Below are positions 28,855 through 39,437 of a DNA stretch of 64,000 bases, piece after piece. The position numbers were made by a program, and so were the translations under genes. Under the pieces are notes generated by a model. The model was not told the origin of the DNA. It ran no database searches and saw nothing but the letters and a program-made list of their open reading frames with translations. Each line of letters begins with the position of its first letter. Within the stretch, counting starts at the first letter, position 1. The stretch is from Deinococcus betulae (lineage in GTDB: Bacteria > Deinococcota > Deinococci > Deinococcales > Deinococcaceae). The stretch spans positions 55,840 to 119,839 of the forward strand of contig NZ_JAIQXU010000015.1 of assembly GCF_020166395.1 (NCBI RefSeq). The letters are read 5' to 3'.

Positions 28855-29391
28855 ATGACGCCACTGACCTTTACCACTGGTGACCTGCGCGCCGCGTCTG
28901 GGGTGTTGCAGGCCAGCGCCGCCCAGCTTCAGGCGCGCGGCCGCCTCCTATGGCCGCCTGAAAGCCTGACCCCGGAGCGGCTGGCCCGGCACTATCCGCC
29001 CCACATATGGCGCGTGGCCTGGCGCGGCCCCCAGGCCGCCGGGACCTTCTGCCTGCTGGAGAGCGATCCCCCGTTCTGGCCTGACGACCCGCCTGGCGAG
29101 GCGCTGTATTTGCACAAGCTGGCGGTGCACCCAGAGGCGCAGGGAGGCGGCCTGGGCCCGGCGCTGCTGCGCGAGGCCGTCATCCAGACCCGCGCGGCTG
29201 GCCGCCCCTGGCTCAAGCTGGACACCGCCGCCGACCGCCCCGCGCTTCAGGCGCTCTACGAGACCTTCGGCTTTGAGCGCTGCGGACAGCGCCGCGTCTT
29301 TGAGTTCGAGGTGGTCCTGTACCGCTTGGCTGTCGTAGGGAACGCCATACACCCAGAGGATGAGTTGCCTGCCCCAGACAAGTTCGCCTGA
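28855..29391 (+). CDS. GNAT acetyltransferase
   Basis: A 178-aa protein with the GNAT core. The sequence [21 protein letters not shown] holds the acetyl-CoA P-loop (Q/R-x-x-G-x-G/A in QGGGLGPA), followed by [26 protein letters not shown], split over beta5-alpha4 of the fold. Substrate unknown. The ATG at 28855 lies 4 nt after the Rieske stop, so it closes the ccm operon, though its function need not be related. Confidence 0.85.
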   Translation: MTPLTFTTGDLRAASGVLQASAAQLQARGRLLWPPESLTPERLARHYPPHIWRVAWRGPQAAGTFCLLESDPPFWPDDPPGEALYLHKLAVHPEAQGGGLGPALLREAVIQTRAAGRPWLKLDTAADRPALQALYETFGFERCGQRRVFEFEVVLYRLAVVGNAIHPEDELPAPDKFA

Positions 29392-29519
29392 CTGTGTAGA
29401 CCGGGCCAAAGCAGGGTCACGACGCTGAACTTGAATGGCAGGGCCAGCGGGCTCAGGGCAATCCCCGCCGAGCCCTCAGGCCCCTGATAGCGCTTCTCCA
29501 GGGTCGGCGATCAGGAGCG

Positions 29520-29816
29520 TCAGGAGCGCGTGCCGACCAACTGCGCGCCCTTGAGCAGCGCACTCTGGGCGCCGTGCAGTGTCCTGACCTGCATCTGCAT
29601 GTGGGCCACGCTGGCGCGCACCAGTTCGTACTCGGCCGGGGTGGTCCAGCCGGGACGCGGAATCAGTTTCATCAGGCGCTCCAGATCATCGGCCTGGGCC
29701 AAACGCTGCACACTGTGATGGAGGGCGGCTACCTCCTCGGCCAGCGCCCTCAGGTCGTGGGGCGCGACCTGTTGCGGGTGAGCGCTACCTTTGGCAGCGG
29801 CGGTGGGTTTGGTCAT
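29520..29816 (-). CDS. Conserved hypothetical protein
   Basis: A 98-aa soluble, mostly helical protein without recognised motif. The start ATG at 29816 has AGGAG 6 nt upstream; an in-frame GTG-type start farther up would add a low-complexity extension. Two amphipathic stretches (LRALAEEVAALHHSVQRLAQ and YELVRASVAHMQMQVRTLHG) suggest a coiled-coil or helical bundle. It faces the GNAT gene tail to tail. Function unknown. Confidence 0.65.
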   Translation of the reverse strand: MTKPTAAAKGSAHPQQVAPHDLRALAEEVAALHHSVQRLAQADDLERLMKLIPRPGWTTPAEYELVRASVAHMQMQVRTLHGAQSALLKGAQLVGTRS

Positions 29817-29961
29817 GGTGGACTCCTGGGTGTGGGTGGGGAAAGGTAGGGGGCAGCGGCGGGGCAGGGGGCCGGCGCAGTGGTCTTCCCCGCAGACCAC
29901 CTGGACCCTGTCCTGACGCCCATCATCAGCGGCGGCCATGACCAGCCCATGACCAGCTTCT

Positions 29962-30107
29962 GACAGCGGCTACCAGTTCCATTGAGGGGCCAACCGCGCC
30001 CCTCCACTCCACTTTCGCCGCTGTCTCTGACGGAGACTCACTCTGTTCGCCTCAGCGTGGTTGAGACGTATGATCCTCAACCACGCTGAGTTCCGCTGTG
30101 AGGCGCA
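29962..30107. repeat. Dispersed repeat family B, copy 3
   Basis: The most complete copy. GACAGCGGC (29962-29970) pairs with GCCGCTGTC (30017-30025) around a GAGGGG/CCCCTC inner stem. A second hairpin is CTCAGCGTGGTTGAG (30051-30065) with CTCAACCACGCTGAG (30076-30090), perfect over 15 bp. It ends in CCGCTGTGAGGCGCA. The kinase promoter begins about 20 nt later. Confidence 0.85.
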
Positions 30108-30125
30108 CCACGTCCTCAGGCGGGG

Positions 30126-30131
30126 TAGCAT
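30126..30131 (+). promoter_or_regulatory. Leaderless -10 box TAGCAT
   Basis: TAGCAT ends 7 nt before the kinase ATG at 30139. Confidence 0.55.
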
Positions 30132-30138
30132 CGGGGGC

Positions 30139-31047
30139 ATGTCGCTGTCGCCCCTGCCGCTAATCGTGAGTGCTGGAGAAGCCCTGACCGACCTCGTGAC
30201 AGAGGGCGGGCAAGCCTGGACGGCTCATCCGGGCGGCGCCGGCTGGAATGTGGCGAGGGCCTGCGCCGCCCTGGGGGTGCCCAGCGCCTTTGCGGGCGCC
30301 GTGGGCCAGGACAACTTTGGGGATGACCTGGAACGCGCCTCGGTAGAGGCGGGGCTGGACATGCGCTTCTTGCAGCGGGTCCCGGCCCCCACCCTGATGG
30401 CGGTGGTCTACCGCGCCCACCCGCCCGCCTACCGCTTTCTGGGCGAAAACAGCGCTGACCTGCACTTTGATCCTACCCAGTTGCCGAGCGGCTGGCTGCG
30501 GGACGCCCGCTGGCTGCATGTGGGCGGCATCAGCCTCAGCCGCTGGCCCCTGGCCGATACCCTGCTGGGCCTCGTGGAAACAGCGCGCGCCGCTGGCGTG
30601 CAGATTAGCTTTGACCCCAACGCGCGCATTACGCACCGCCACCCCAATTACCCGGCGGTGTTCGAGGCGGTGGCCCGCCGCGCCAACCTGCTGAAATTCA
30701 GCGACGAGGACCTGGCCTTTTTCTTTCCCGGCCTGACCGAGGCCGATGCGCTGCAGCACTTGCGGGGGCTGAACGCCCGGGCGCCCATCGTGATCACGCG
30801 CGGCGGCGCCGGGGCCACCCTGTACCACACGGCGGGGCAGGCCACGCTGCCGGCTGTACCTGTGAAGCTGGTCGACACTGTCGGGGCCGGCGACGCCCTG
30901 TGTGCTGGGCTGCTCGTGAGCGCCACCGAACGCCCGGACGCCCTGTGGACCGAGCACCTGCACCTGGGCCTGCGCGCAGCCGCCACCGCTTGTGCCCACG
31001 CAGGAGCCTACGCCCCCACCCGCGCCGATCTGGCCGCCATGAGCTGA
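30139..31047 (+). CDS. PfkB-family carbohydrate kinase
   Basis: A 302-aa ribokinase-fold sugar kinase. The N-terminal signature region is [22 protein letters not shown]. The C-terminal PfkB motif [14 protein letters not shown] contains the catalytic aspartate, and the anion hole is formed by GAGD. The residues and length (about 300) fit fructokinase or 2-keto-3-deoxygluconate kinase, but the substrate cannot be fixed. The ATG at 30139 is 7 nt after TAGCAT. No transporter or sugar catabolic gene is adjacent. Confidence 0.9.
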   Translation: MSLSPLPLIVSAGEALTDLVTEGGQAWTAHPGGAGWNVARACAALGVPSAFAGAVGQDNFGDDLERASVEAGLDMRFLQRVPAPTLMAVVYRAHPPAYRFLGENSADLHFDPTQLPSGWLRDARWLHVGGISLSRWPLADTLLGLVETARAAGVQISFDPNARITHRHPNYPAVFEAVARRANLLKFSDEDLAFFFPGLTEADALQHLRGLNARAPIVITRGGAGATLYHTAGQATLPAVPVKLVDTVGAGDALCAGLLVSATERPDALWTEHLHLGLRAAATACAHAGAYAPTRADLAAMS

Positions 31048-31329
31048 CAACATTTGAGGGGCAGGCGGCAGGTTTGTCAGCCTTGGCAAATACGGGCCTT
31101 CCAGCCCACATGGCCCTTGGTTAAGCCGGGTTTGAAGGCTGGCCACCCCTCAGGCCACCTCTCGCTCTGCTTAGCGCTTCAAAGCAGAGAATCTTCCGCT
31201 GCTTGCACTTATGTAAATCAAGAACACCAACCCAGACCACACCGTCACTCCGATGGGCGCCGCAGTCCAGGCCCACTCGACTGACAGCCATTGTCCACCA
31301 GGGTCTGTCAAATGTCAGGCCGCCGACTC
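31048..31329. other. Convergent intergenic region, kinase to HD-GYP gene
   Basis: About 280 nt with short imperfect inverted repeats, such as TTTGTCAGCC with GGCAAA near 31073-31088 and TGAGGGG with CCCCTCA spanning 31056-31151. No gene is supported. Confidence 0.35.
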
Positions 31330-32685
31330 TCAGCTCACCAGGTGGGCGTCGTCGTGTTCGGCCATCATGCGCAGGAAGGCCTCCACATACTGCGGGTCAA
31401 ACTGCCGCCCCGCCTGCGAACGGATCTCGCTCAGGGCGCGGTCGCGCGTCCAGGCGGGCTTGTAGGGGCGCGCGTTGGTCAGGGCGTCGAACACGTCAAT
31501 CAGGGTGAACAGGCGGGCAGTGTCCGGGATGTTCTGCCCGCGCAGGCCGCTGGGGTAACCGGTGCCGTCCCAGCGTTCGTGGTGGTAACGCACCAGGTCC
31601 AGGGTCTCGGCCGGGAGAAAATGCAGGTCCTGCAACATGTCGTACCCAATGACGGTATGGGTCTGAATGACCCGGCGCTCGTCAGGGTTCAGGGGCCCGC
31701 GCTTGTGCAGCACGTCGTCAGGAATAGCCAGCTTGCCCAGGTCATGCAGGTACGCGCCCCAGCGCAGCGCCTTGACCTGATCCTCGTCCCAGCCCAGGCG
31801 GCGGGCCAGGCGCACGCTCATGCCCACCACGCGGGTGGTGTGGCCGCCGGTATCGTCGTCCCGACGTTCCAGGGCGGCGCCCAGCGACCGCAGGGTCAGG
31901 TCGTTGGCATCACGCAGGTCGCGGATGGCGTGCCACTGCCCCAGCTGTGCCCCCAGCAGGCGGGCAAAGGCGCCCACCACGCCCTTTTCATCCTCGTCAA
32001 AGGGAACCTGGGACGGGCGGGTCAGGATAATGACGCCCAGATGGTTGGACGCCCGGCCATAGACCGGGGCCACATGAAAGACGCGGCGCTGGGCCTTGTC
32101 GAGCAGCGCCAGCACCTCTTCAGCGACCCAGTGGTCTGCCTGCACACTGCGGCTGTCGTTGTCACTGGGATGAATAGGGCGCTCTAAGAAAGCGTCAAAA
32201 GCCCCCGTGGCGGCCAGAATGTGCGGTGTGCCCCGGCGGTAGGCCACGAACGCCAGGTTGGGGGCGACCTGCAACTTGTCCAGAATGCTGATGCCCGCGC
32301 GAATGATGGCCTCGGCGTCTCTAGCATCCGCCAGCCGTTCGCTGCCCGCACGCAGGGCCGCCACGGTGTTGCGCTGCCAGGTCAGTTCCCGGGCGTTGGC
32401 TTCACCACTCAGGGTCATGACGCCTAGCGTGAGCAGCGTCAACAGCGCGGCCAGCAGGTCAAAGAGCGTGGTCGCCGGGCCCGGCAGCACCAGCGCCACC
32501 ACAAAGGCGGCGGCGTACCCAGCGGGCCCGGCCCAGCGCAGTGGCCCGCGCCGCCCCAGCGTCAGCGCCGTCAGCAGCAGCGCGGCGGCAATCATCAGGC
32601 CCTGCAGGTCCCGCGCGGTGGCGTAGCCCAGCAGCCCCGCCGAGGCCACCAGGAGAAGGTTCGACCAGAGGGCGGGCTGGAACAC
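31330..32685 (-). CDS. GAF and HD-GYP domain protein
   Basis: A 451-aa protein with four or five N-terminal membrane helices (residues about 8-95), a GAF-like sensor region (about 115-245) and an HD-GYP phosphodiesterase domain. The metal-binding HD is in GAYLHDLGKLAIPDDVLHK and the GYP motif in YHHERWDGTGYPSGL, both intact, so hydrolysis of cyclic di-GMP is expected. The GTG at 32685 follows a minus-strand TACACT by exactly 7 nt, supporting a leaderless start. It would counteract the GGDEF protein at 9.8-10.9 kb. Confidence 0.93.
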   Translation of the reverse strand: MFQPALWSNLLLVASAGLLGYATARDLQGLMIAAALLLTALTLGRRGPLRWAGPAGYAAAFVVALVLPGPATTLFDLLAALLTLLTLGVMTLSGEANARELTWQRNTVAALRAGSERLADARDAEAIIRAGISILDKLQVAPNLAFVAYRRGTPHILAATGAFDAFLERPIHPSDNDSRSVQADHWVAEEVLALLDKAQRRVFHVAPVYGRASNHLGVIILTRPSQVPFDEDEKGVVGAFARLLGAQLGQWHAIRDLRDANDLTLRSLGAALERRDDDTGGHTTRVVGMSVRLARRLGWDEDQVKALRWGAYLHDLGKLAIPDDVLHKRGPLNPDERRVIQTHTVIGYDMLQDLHFLPAETLDLVRYHHERWDGTGYPSGLRGQNIPDTARLFTLIDVFDALTNARPYKPAWTRDRALSEIRSQAGRQFDPQYVEAFLRMMAEHDDAHLVS

Positions 32686-32692
32686 GTCAGGC

Positions 32693-32698
32693 AGTGTA
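32693..32698 (-). promoter_or_regulatory. Leaderless -10 box TACACT for the HD-GYP gene
   Basis: On the minus strand TACACT ends 7 nt before the GTG start at 32685. Confidence 0.55.
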
Positions 32699-32726
32699 GC
32701 ACCAGGACTTAACGTCTATGAAGCAT

Positions 32727-33506
32727 TTAACGTCCTGGGGGCGTCTTGCCCCCATCTGCGCCCGGCGCGGTTGTAGACGCATATTTTTCCTGCACAAAGA
32801 CGCGCTGGGCCTGGGCCGCGCGGGCAGCGTCCTGCTCGCCTTGACGGGCAATGGACACCATGCGTTCCTCGATGACCAGCAGCGAGGCCCGCAACTCTGG
32901 TTGCTGCTGAGGCGCCGCGTGGTAGGCGTGCAGCAGCTCGGGCAGGTCAGCGCGGGCCGCCTGGCGAACGTCAAAGGCGTCGCGGGTCAGGGTGGGCAAG
33001 GCCGCCGTGGCGCGCAGGGCGCCGGCCGTGGCCTGCAAGGTGCGTTCCAGGTCGGCGCGCAGGGGCCGGGGCAGCGCACGCGCCTGCTGGTGCAGGACAC
33101 GCAGGGCCTGTAAATCCTTGGCCTCTTCCGTTGGAAGTGTGGACGGCGCTGGCTGCCAGCCCATCAGCCGGCCCCGCGCCCACAGCAGCACCCCGACGGC
33201 CAGCACCAGCGTGACCCCCAAGAGCCAGCCAGCCACATCGCTGCCCGACGCCACCCCAATGGCCAGCAGCATGGCCAGTGTCCCCAGGATGGAGAGCGCC
33301 AGCACCGTCACCAGGGCCAGCACCCCCAGCCCCGCCGCGCGGCGCAGCCTCAGCCCCGACGCAGGCCGAGCCGGCGCCAGCGCCCAGGGGTCGGTCTGTG
33401 CACCCTGAACTGGCCGTAGCAGCGTGGTGGTGGCCCGCACACCCGACCGGGCCACGCGCCACACGGCTCTGGACCGCGCCGCTTTGGAAGAAGGAGGGGG
33501 GGCCAT
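32727..33506 (-). CDS. Hypothetical membrane protein
   Basis: A 259-aa protein with two adjacent hydrophobic segments (about residues 60-80, LGVLALVTVLALSILGTLAM, and 88-105) and a long charged helical C-terminal part, likely cytoplasmic. GGAG 4 nt before ATG 33506 selects that start; the frame is open much farther upstream but there it overlaps the mug gene in another frame. It follows mug by 7 nt and is probably co-transcribed with it. I recognise no family. Confidence 0.7.
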   Translation of the reverse strand: MAPPPSSKAARSRAVWRVARSGVRATTTLLRPVQGAQTDPWALAPARPASGLRLRRAAGLGVLALVTVLALSILGTLAMLLAIGVASGSDVAGWLLGVTLVLAVGVLLWARGRLMGWQPAPSTLPTEEAKDLQALRVLHQQARALPRPLRADLERTLQATAGALRATAALPTLTRDAFDVRQAARADLPELLHAYHAAPQQQPELRASLLVIEERMVSIARQGEQDAARAAQAQRVFVQEKYASTTAPGADGGKTPPGR

Positions 33507-33513
33507 GGTACTC

Positions 33514-34032
<519 letters not shown>

Positions 34033-34081
34033 GTCCGGGACCAGATACTCGCCGCCGCCAGTCAGGTCCGGGGTCAGGGGC

Positions 34082-34678
34082 TCAGTCGTCGTCGTACCGC
34101 TCCTCCTTGAAGGGGTCGCCGCGCATGTGATACCCGTTGCGCTCCCAGAATCCCGGCTGGTCGTGGTTCATAAATTCCAGCTCGGTCAGCCACTTGGCAC
34201 TTTTCCAGAAGTACAGGTGCGGCACCACCAGCCGCAGCGGGCCGCCGTGCTCAGCGTCCAGCGGCTGGCCGTCGAAGGTGTGGGCCAGCAGGTTCTCGGG
34301 CCGCACGAAATCCTCCAGCGAGAGGTTGGTGGTGTAGCCTCCCACCGAATGCTGCATCACGTGCGTGGCGCCGGGCTTCAGGCGCAGGTGATCCATCAGG
34401 TCCGTGACCCGCACGCCGGTCCAGGTGGTGTCCAGCTTGCTCCAGTGGGTGACACAGTGAATGTCATAGGTCAGGGTGGTCTGGGGCAGCGTCAGCAGGT
34501 CGGCCCAGGTCAGGGTCTGCTCCTCGGCCAGCCCAGTGATTCTGACCACCACGTCCTGCGGGGCGTACCGCTGCGTGGGACCGTAGGTCAGCACCGGAAA
34601 CCGGGTGGTCAGACTCTGGCCCGGCGGCACACGGCCTCCCATATCATCGGCCGGCTTCTTGAAAAATTTGCCCAGCAT
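34082..34678 (-). CDS. Sulfite-oxidase-like molybdopterin protein (YedY/MsrP family)
   Basis: A 198-aa protein of the oxidoreductase molybdopterin-binding family. The cofactor cysteine is in TYDIHCVTHWSKLDTTW, and GGPLRLVVPHLYFWKSAKW is the typical second half. It lacks a twin-arginine signal, unlike MsrP, and is shorter than sulfite oxidase, so it resembles the small cytoplasmic members of the family. No membrane partner is adjacent. Substrate unknown; methionine sulfoxide or another S/N-oxide are possibilities from the family. A TTGAAT box 7 nt before the ATG may be a leaderless promoter. Confidence 0.87.
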   Translation of the reverse strand: MLGKFFKKPADDMGGRVPPGQSLTTRFPVLTYGPTQRYAPQDVVVRITGLAEEQTLTWADLLTLPQTTLTYDIHCVTHWSKLDTTWTGVRVTDLMDHLRLKPGATHVMQHSVGGYTTNLSLEDFVRPENLLAHTFDGQPLDAEHGGPLRLVVPHLYFWKSAKWLTELEFMNHDQPGFWERNGYHMRGDPFKEERYDDD

Positions 34679-34910
34679 GGCCCCTATTCAAGCCTGCGGG
34701 CCGCCGCCCAACCTGGACGCAGAGCACGTTTGGCCCGGAGCATGAAGTTTTTCGGTAGAGCGGGCGCAGCGGAGGCGCCGATCACACAAGGCTGACTGGC
34801 TTTGGTGTACGCTGGACACCAGCAGACCGGGGCCTTTTCTTGCTCCCCGGCAGCCTTGGCACCCCGCCTGCTTCTGACCCGTCTGTGCACGGATCACCCA
34901 GGAGTTGCCC

Positions 34911-35824
<914 letters not shown>

Positions 35825-35831
<7 letters not shown>

Positions 35832-35911
35832 GAGGTTGTGGGGTGTAGGTCGTAGGTTGTGGGAAACAACCTGGGTGCTGTTCCCACAACCTCCAACCCA
35901 CCTCCTACACC
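35825..35911. terminator. Bidirectional nested hairpin between convergent genes
   Basis: GGTGTAGGAGG (35825-35835) pairs with CCTCCTACACC (35901-35911), and GGTTGTGGGAA (35855-35865) pairs with TTCCCACAACC (35881-35891). The outer stem contains the TAG stop codons of both convergent genes. No long T-run. Confidence 0.7.
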
Positions 35912-37233
35912 CTTCTCAGCACGTACTCCACCAGCGTGCCTACACCCCAGCCGGTCGCCACCTCTTCGCGGGTGGCATTGCCCGCAATATCCAGGTGGGC
36001 CCAGGGGCGCGTCACGAACTGCTGAAGGAACAGCGCGGCCTTGATGCTGGCGCCTGCCGGGACCATATCGCTGTTTCTGAGGTCAGCCACAGTGTTTTTC
36101 TGGTAGCCCTTCAGGTAGGGCTGGTGCAGAGGCAGTTCCCAGACGTATTCGCCCGCCGCGTCGGCCGCCGTCTTGAGGCGGCTGGTCAGGGCGGCGTCGC
36201 TGCTGAACAGGCCCGCGATGTCACTGCCCAGGGCGCTGACCTTCACGCCGGTCAGGGTGGCGAGGTCAATCAGTTCAGTGGCGCCTTCCTCGCAGGCCAC
36301 GGTCAGGGTGTCGGCCAGCACCAGGCGGCCCTCGGCGTCGGTGTTCGTGACCTCAACGTGCAGGCCGTTGGCAGCGCGGTAGATATCGCCGGGCCGCATG
36401 GCCTGGGGCCCGACCATGTTTTCGGCGGCAGCGATGTAGGCCCGGACCTCTACCCCTTCAGGGACGTGCGCGCGCAACTCGCCCAGGGCGCGCATGGCGC
36501 CCAGCACGGCCGCCGCGCCGCCCATGTCGTTTTTCATGCCGTTCATGCCGGCCGCCGGCTTGATGGAATAACCGCCAGTGTCAAAGGTAATACCCTTGCC
36601 CACCAGCGCCAGCACCGTGCGGGCCTCGCCGCGAGCCGGTAGGGTCACGCGGATCAGGCGGGGGCCGGTGACGCTGCCGGCGGCCACGGCGGCCAGTAGA
36701 CCCATCCCGCGCGCCTCAATATCGTCGCCGTCCCAGACATCCACGTCCAGCCCCAGGGCTTCCAAGGTGCAGGCCTCGCGCGCCAGGGTGGCCGGGTTCA
36801 GGACGTTGGCGGGAGCGCTCGTCAGCTCGCGGGCGAAGGTCAGACCCGCGCTCAGGGCGTTGATGCGGGCGTGGTCGCCTTCGGTCAGGCCCTCGACCAG
36901 CAGCGCTGGGGCAGAAGCCGACGCCTGACGGTAACGGCCTTCCCGCCAGCCCTCGGCCAAGGCGGCGGCGGCCAGAGCCGCGCCATGCTCGCTGGCCGGC
37001 ACCTGTACCGAGGCCGCCCGGAGGTCGCGCGCGGTTCTGGCCAGCGCGGCGCCCAGCTCACGGGCCTCAGCGGCGCTGGTGGGGCGCAGGGCGGCGGCTT
37101 CATCTCCGGTGCCACTGCGCGACAGCAGCCGCACCTCGCCAGATTTGAGGCCACGGGTCAGGCGCTCCGGATGCTCGGGGGCGGCAAACACCAGCGAGAG
37201 GTCCACCTGTTCCAGCCTATTTACAAGGGGCAT
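35905..37233 (-). CDS. pepA: Leucyl aminopeptidase (M17)
   Basis: A 442-aa M17 metallopeptidase that removes N-terminal residues from peptides using two metal ions. The catalytic C-terminal domain has VGKGITFDTGGYSIKPAAGM with metal ligands and the family signature NTDAEGRLVLADTL. DMGGAAAVLGAM and the bicarbonate-site region are present. The N-terminal domain is somewhat short. ATG 37233 lies 6 nt after a minus-strand TTTACT box. It is a single gene, convergent with the ParB-like gene. Confidence 0.94.
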   Translation of the reverse strand: MPLVNRLEQVDLSLVFAAPEHPERLTRGLKSGEVRLLSRSGTGDEAAALRPTSAAEARELGAALARTARDLRAASVQVPASEHGAALAAAALAEGWREGRYRQASASAPALLVEGLTEGDHARINALSAGLTFARELTSAPANVLNPATLAREACTLEALGLDVDVWDGDDIEARGMGLLAAVAAGSVTGPRLIRVTLPARGEARTVLALVGKGITFDTGGYSIKPAAGMNGMKNDMGGAAAVLGAMRALGELRAHVPEGVEVRAYIAAAENMVGPQAMRPGDIYRAANGLHVEVTNTDAEGRLVLADTLTVACEEGATELIDLATLTGVKVSALGSDIAGLFSSDAALTSRLKTAADAAGEYVWELPLHQPYLKGYQKNTVADLRNSDMVPAGASIKAALFLQQFVTRPWAHLDIAGNATREEVATGWGVGTLVEYVLRRV

Positions 37234-37374
37234 GGGCGGAGTAAAGCACGCCTGGGCTGGGACTGTTCAGACGGGCCAGACAGAGGCGGCACACGCCACT
37301 CGTCCTCATTCCTTCTGACTCACGCCCGGCTCCCTGAGTCTCCTCTCGCCCTACAGCCCATCCTCAGCGCCCCG

Positions 37375-37380
37375 TATACT
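37375..37380 (+). promoter_or_regulatory. -10 box TATACT before the Asp23-DAK2 operon
   Basis: A near-consensus -10 box ending 10 nt before the GTG at 37391, so the leader would be only about 3 nt. Confidence 0.55.
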
Positions 37381-37390
37381 GCCCCTTACT

Positions 37391-37723
37391 GTGAACGGCT
37401 CCATTCAAATCACCGAGGCGGCGCTGGCCTCGCTTATCGGCCTGACCGCCCATGAAGTGCCGGGCGTGGTCGGCATGGCCCCCGCCAATCTCAAAGAAGG
37501 CCTCAGCCGCGTGCTGGGCCGCGCGCAGGTCAGTGACGGCGTGGTCATCGGCAAGGACGGCGCACGCTACACAGCTGACCTGTACGTCGTCGTGGCCTAC
37601 GGCGTCAGCATTCCCACCGTGGCGCGCAACATTGCCGAGCGCGTGGAGCACACCGTCAAAACCCAGGCCGGCGTGGAGCTTGCCGCTATCCGCGTGCATG
37701 CCGTGGGGGTGCAGCGTGTCTGA
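37391..37723 (+). CDS. Asp23/Gls24 family protein
   Basis: A 110-aa protein of the Asp23 family (DUF322): ITEAALASLIGLTAHEVPGV at the N-terminus and VEHTVKTQAGVELAAIRVHAVGV at the end, both characteristic. In Firmicutes the small YloU-type members pair with the DAK2 protein, as here, and are linked to fatty-acid kinase function or envelope homeostasis. TATACT lies 10 nt before the GTG at 37391. It overlaps the next gene by 8 bp. Confidence 0.9.
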   Translation: MNGSIQITEAALASLIGLTAHEVPGVVGMAPANLKEGLSRVLGRAQVSDGVVIGKDGARYTADLYVVVAYGVSIPTVARNIAERVEHTVKTQAGVELAAIRVHAVGVQRV

Positions 37724-39320
37724 AGCCCACCGCCACCTGAACCCAGCCGACCTGGCCCGCATGCTGCGCTACGCCACCGACTGGCTGGGCGTCTACCGCG
37801 AACAGGTCAATGCCCTGAACGTGTATCCGGTTCCCGACGGCGACACCGGCACCAACATGCACCTGACCATGCAGTCGGTGCGCCGCGAACTGGACACCTG
37901 CGAGGAAACCAGCATGCCGCAGGTCGCCCGCGCCATCAGTTACGGCGCGCTGCTGGGCGCGCGCGGCAACAGCGGCGTGATTCTGTCGCAGCTGCTCAAG
38001 GGCTTTGCCGAGGTCATCAAGGACCAGAAGGTGGTGGACGCCCCCACGCTGGCCCGCGCTTTTCAGGCCGCCCAGCGGGTGGGCTACGGCGCGGTCATGA
38101 AGCCCGTGGAAGGCACCATCCTGACCGTGGCGCGCGGCGTGGCTGAGGGCGCACGCGGCGACGACATCGAAACCGTGCTGGAGCAGGCGCTCTTTAAGGG
38201 TCAGGAACTGCTGGATCAGACCCCCGAGATGCTGCCGGCCCTGAAACAGGCCGGCGTGATTGACAGCGGCGGCCAGGGCTACCTGTACATCGTGCAGGGG
38301 ATGCTGGCGCAGCTGCGCGGCGAGGCGCTGCCCCCGGCCCCCGACATCACCTCGTATGCCCAGGAGCAGTTCGAGAACGAGGAGTTCGGCTTCTGCACCG
38401 AATTCCTGATGAGCGAGGCCACCAAGCCTATTGAGGAGATCCGCGAATTGGTGACGCCGTTTGGCGACAGCCTGCTGGTGGTGGGCGCTGAAGGCTACGT
38501 CAAGGGCCACATCCACACCAACGAGCCGGACCAGCTGCTGGCGACGGTCGGCCGCTACGGCAAGATGCTGAAAACCAAGGTCGAGGACATGAGCGAGCAG
38601 CACACCGAGATCCTGGGCATGGCGGGGTCAGCCGCGCGCGCCGAGGAAGAGGTGCCGGCCAGTGGCCTAGTGGCGGTGGCCAGCGGCTACGGCCTGGTCA
38701 AGCTGTTCCGCAGCCTGGGGGCGCGCATCGTCTCTGGTGGGCAGACCGCCAACCCTAGTGTGCAAGACATTGTGGACGCGGTGCGCTCGGTGAGTGCCGA
38801 ACGAGTCGTCATTCTGCCCAACAACAAGAATGTCCTGATGGCCGCCGAGAAGGCGATGGAACTGATGGAAGGCCGCGCCGTCGTAGTACCCACCCGCACG
38901 CTGGGACAGGGGATGGGCGCAGCGCTGAACTTCAGTCCCGACACGCCCGCCGAGGACCTGAAAGAGGCCATGACCGAGGCCGCCGGGGCCGTCACCACCC
39001 TGGAAGTCACACGCGCCAGCCGGACCACGAACATCACCGTGAAAGATGGCCGCACCCTGGACATCAAAGAAGGCGACGTGATCGGCCTGATGGACGACGA
39101 ACTGGTGCAGAGCGGCGGCAGCCCAGACGACAGTGTGCTGGAGATGTTGGGCCGCCACTACGAAGGCCAGGAAATCATTACTGTCTTCGGTGGCCCGCAG
39201 AAAACCCAGGACGACCTGGACGCCCTGGCCGACCGAATTGGCGCCGCGCACGCCGGTGCCGAGATCGAGACCCACCTGGGCGGCCCCGACCTGTACGACT
39301 ATCTGGTCACGCTGGAATAA
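37716..39320 (+). CDS. DAK2-domain fatty acid kinase, FakA-like
   Basis: A 534-aa protein with an N-terminal DAK2 (DhaL-like) nucleotide-binding domain: NALNVYPVPDGDTGTNMHLT carries the three Mg2+-binding aspartates, then LLGARGNSGVILSQ and IDSGGQGYLYIVQGML. The middle and C-terminal DUF1949/FakA-C part shows LPNNKNVLMAAEKAMEL. This is the FakA/YloV architecture, which phosphorylates fatty acids bound by a DegV-like FakB; no FakB gene is in this window. GTG 37716 overlaps the preceding gene. A strong terminator follows. Confidence 0.92.
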   Translation: MSEAHRHLNPADLARMLRYATDWLGVYREQVNALNVYPVPDGDTGTNMHLTMQSVRRELDTCEETSMPQVARAISYGALLGARGNSGVILSQLLKGFAEVIKDQKVVDAPTLARAFQAAQRVGYGAVMKPVEGTILTVARGVAEGARGDDIETVLEQALFKGQELLDQTPEMLPALKQAGVIDSGGQGYLYIVQGMLAQLRGEALPPAPDITSYAQEQFENEEFGFCTEFLMSEATKPIEEIRELVTPFGDSLLVVGAEGYVKGHIHTNEPDQLLATVGRYGKMLKTKVEDMSEQHTEILGMAGSAARAEEEVPASGLVAVASGYGLVKLFRSLGARIVSGGQTANPSVQDIVDAVRSVSAERVVILPNNKNVLMAAEKAMELMEGRAVVVPTRTLGQGMGAALNFSPDTPAEDLKEAMTEAAGAVTTLEVTRASRTTNITVKDGRTLDIKEGDVIGLMDDELVQSGGSPDDSVLEMLGRHYEGQEIITVFGGPQKTQDDLDALADRIGAAHAGAEIETHLGGPDLYDYLVTLE

Positions 39321-39326
39321 CGGGCA

Positions 39327-39369
39327 GAGCGCAGAAGGCCGGGGCACATACGCCCCGGCCTTCGCGCTT
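39327..39369 (+). terminator. Terminator of the Asp23-DAK2 operon
   Basis: AAGGCCGGGGC (39335-39345) pairs with GCCCCGGCCTT (39352-39362), extended by AGCGC/GCGCT on the outside, followed by TTTGG. Confidence 0.85.
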
Positions 39370-39424
39370 TGGCTTAGTGCCGGGGTGCGCCGAACGGCGA
39401 ATGTGGCGCGCGCCGCCTGGCCTC

Positions 39425-39430
39425 TACACT
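39425..39430 (+). promoter_or_regulatory. -10 box TACACT upstream of the Y RNA locus
   Basis: TACACT ends 7 nt before an ATG at 39438, the same arrangement as at leaderless genes in this window. It may drive a small peptide gene or the primary transcript of the Y RNA array. Confidence 0.5.
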
Positions 39431-39437
39431 TGCCCAC

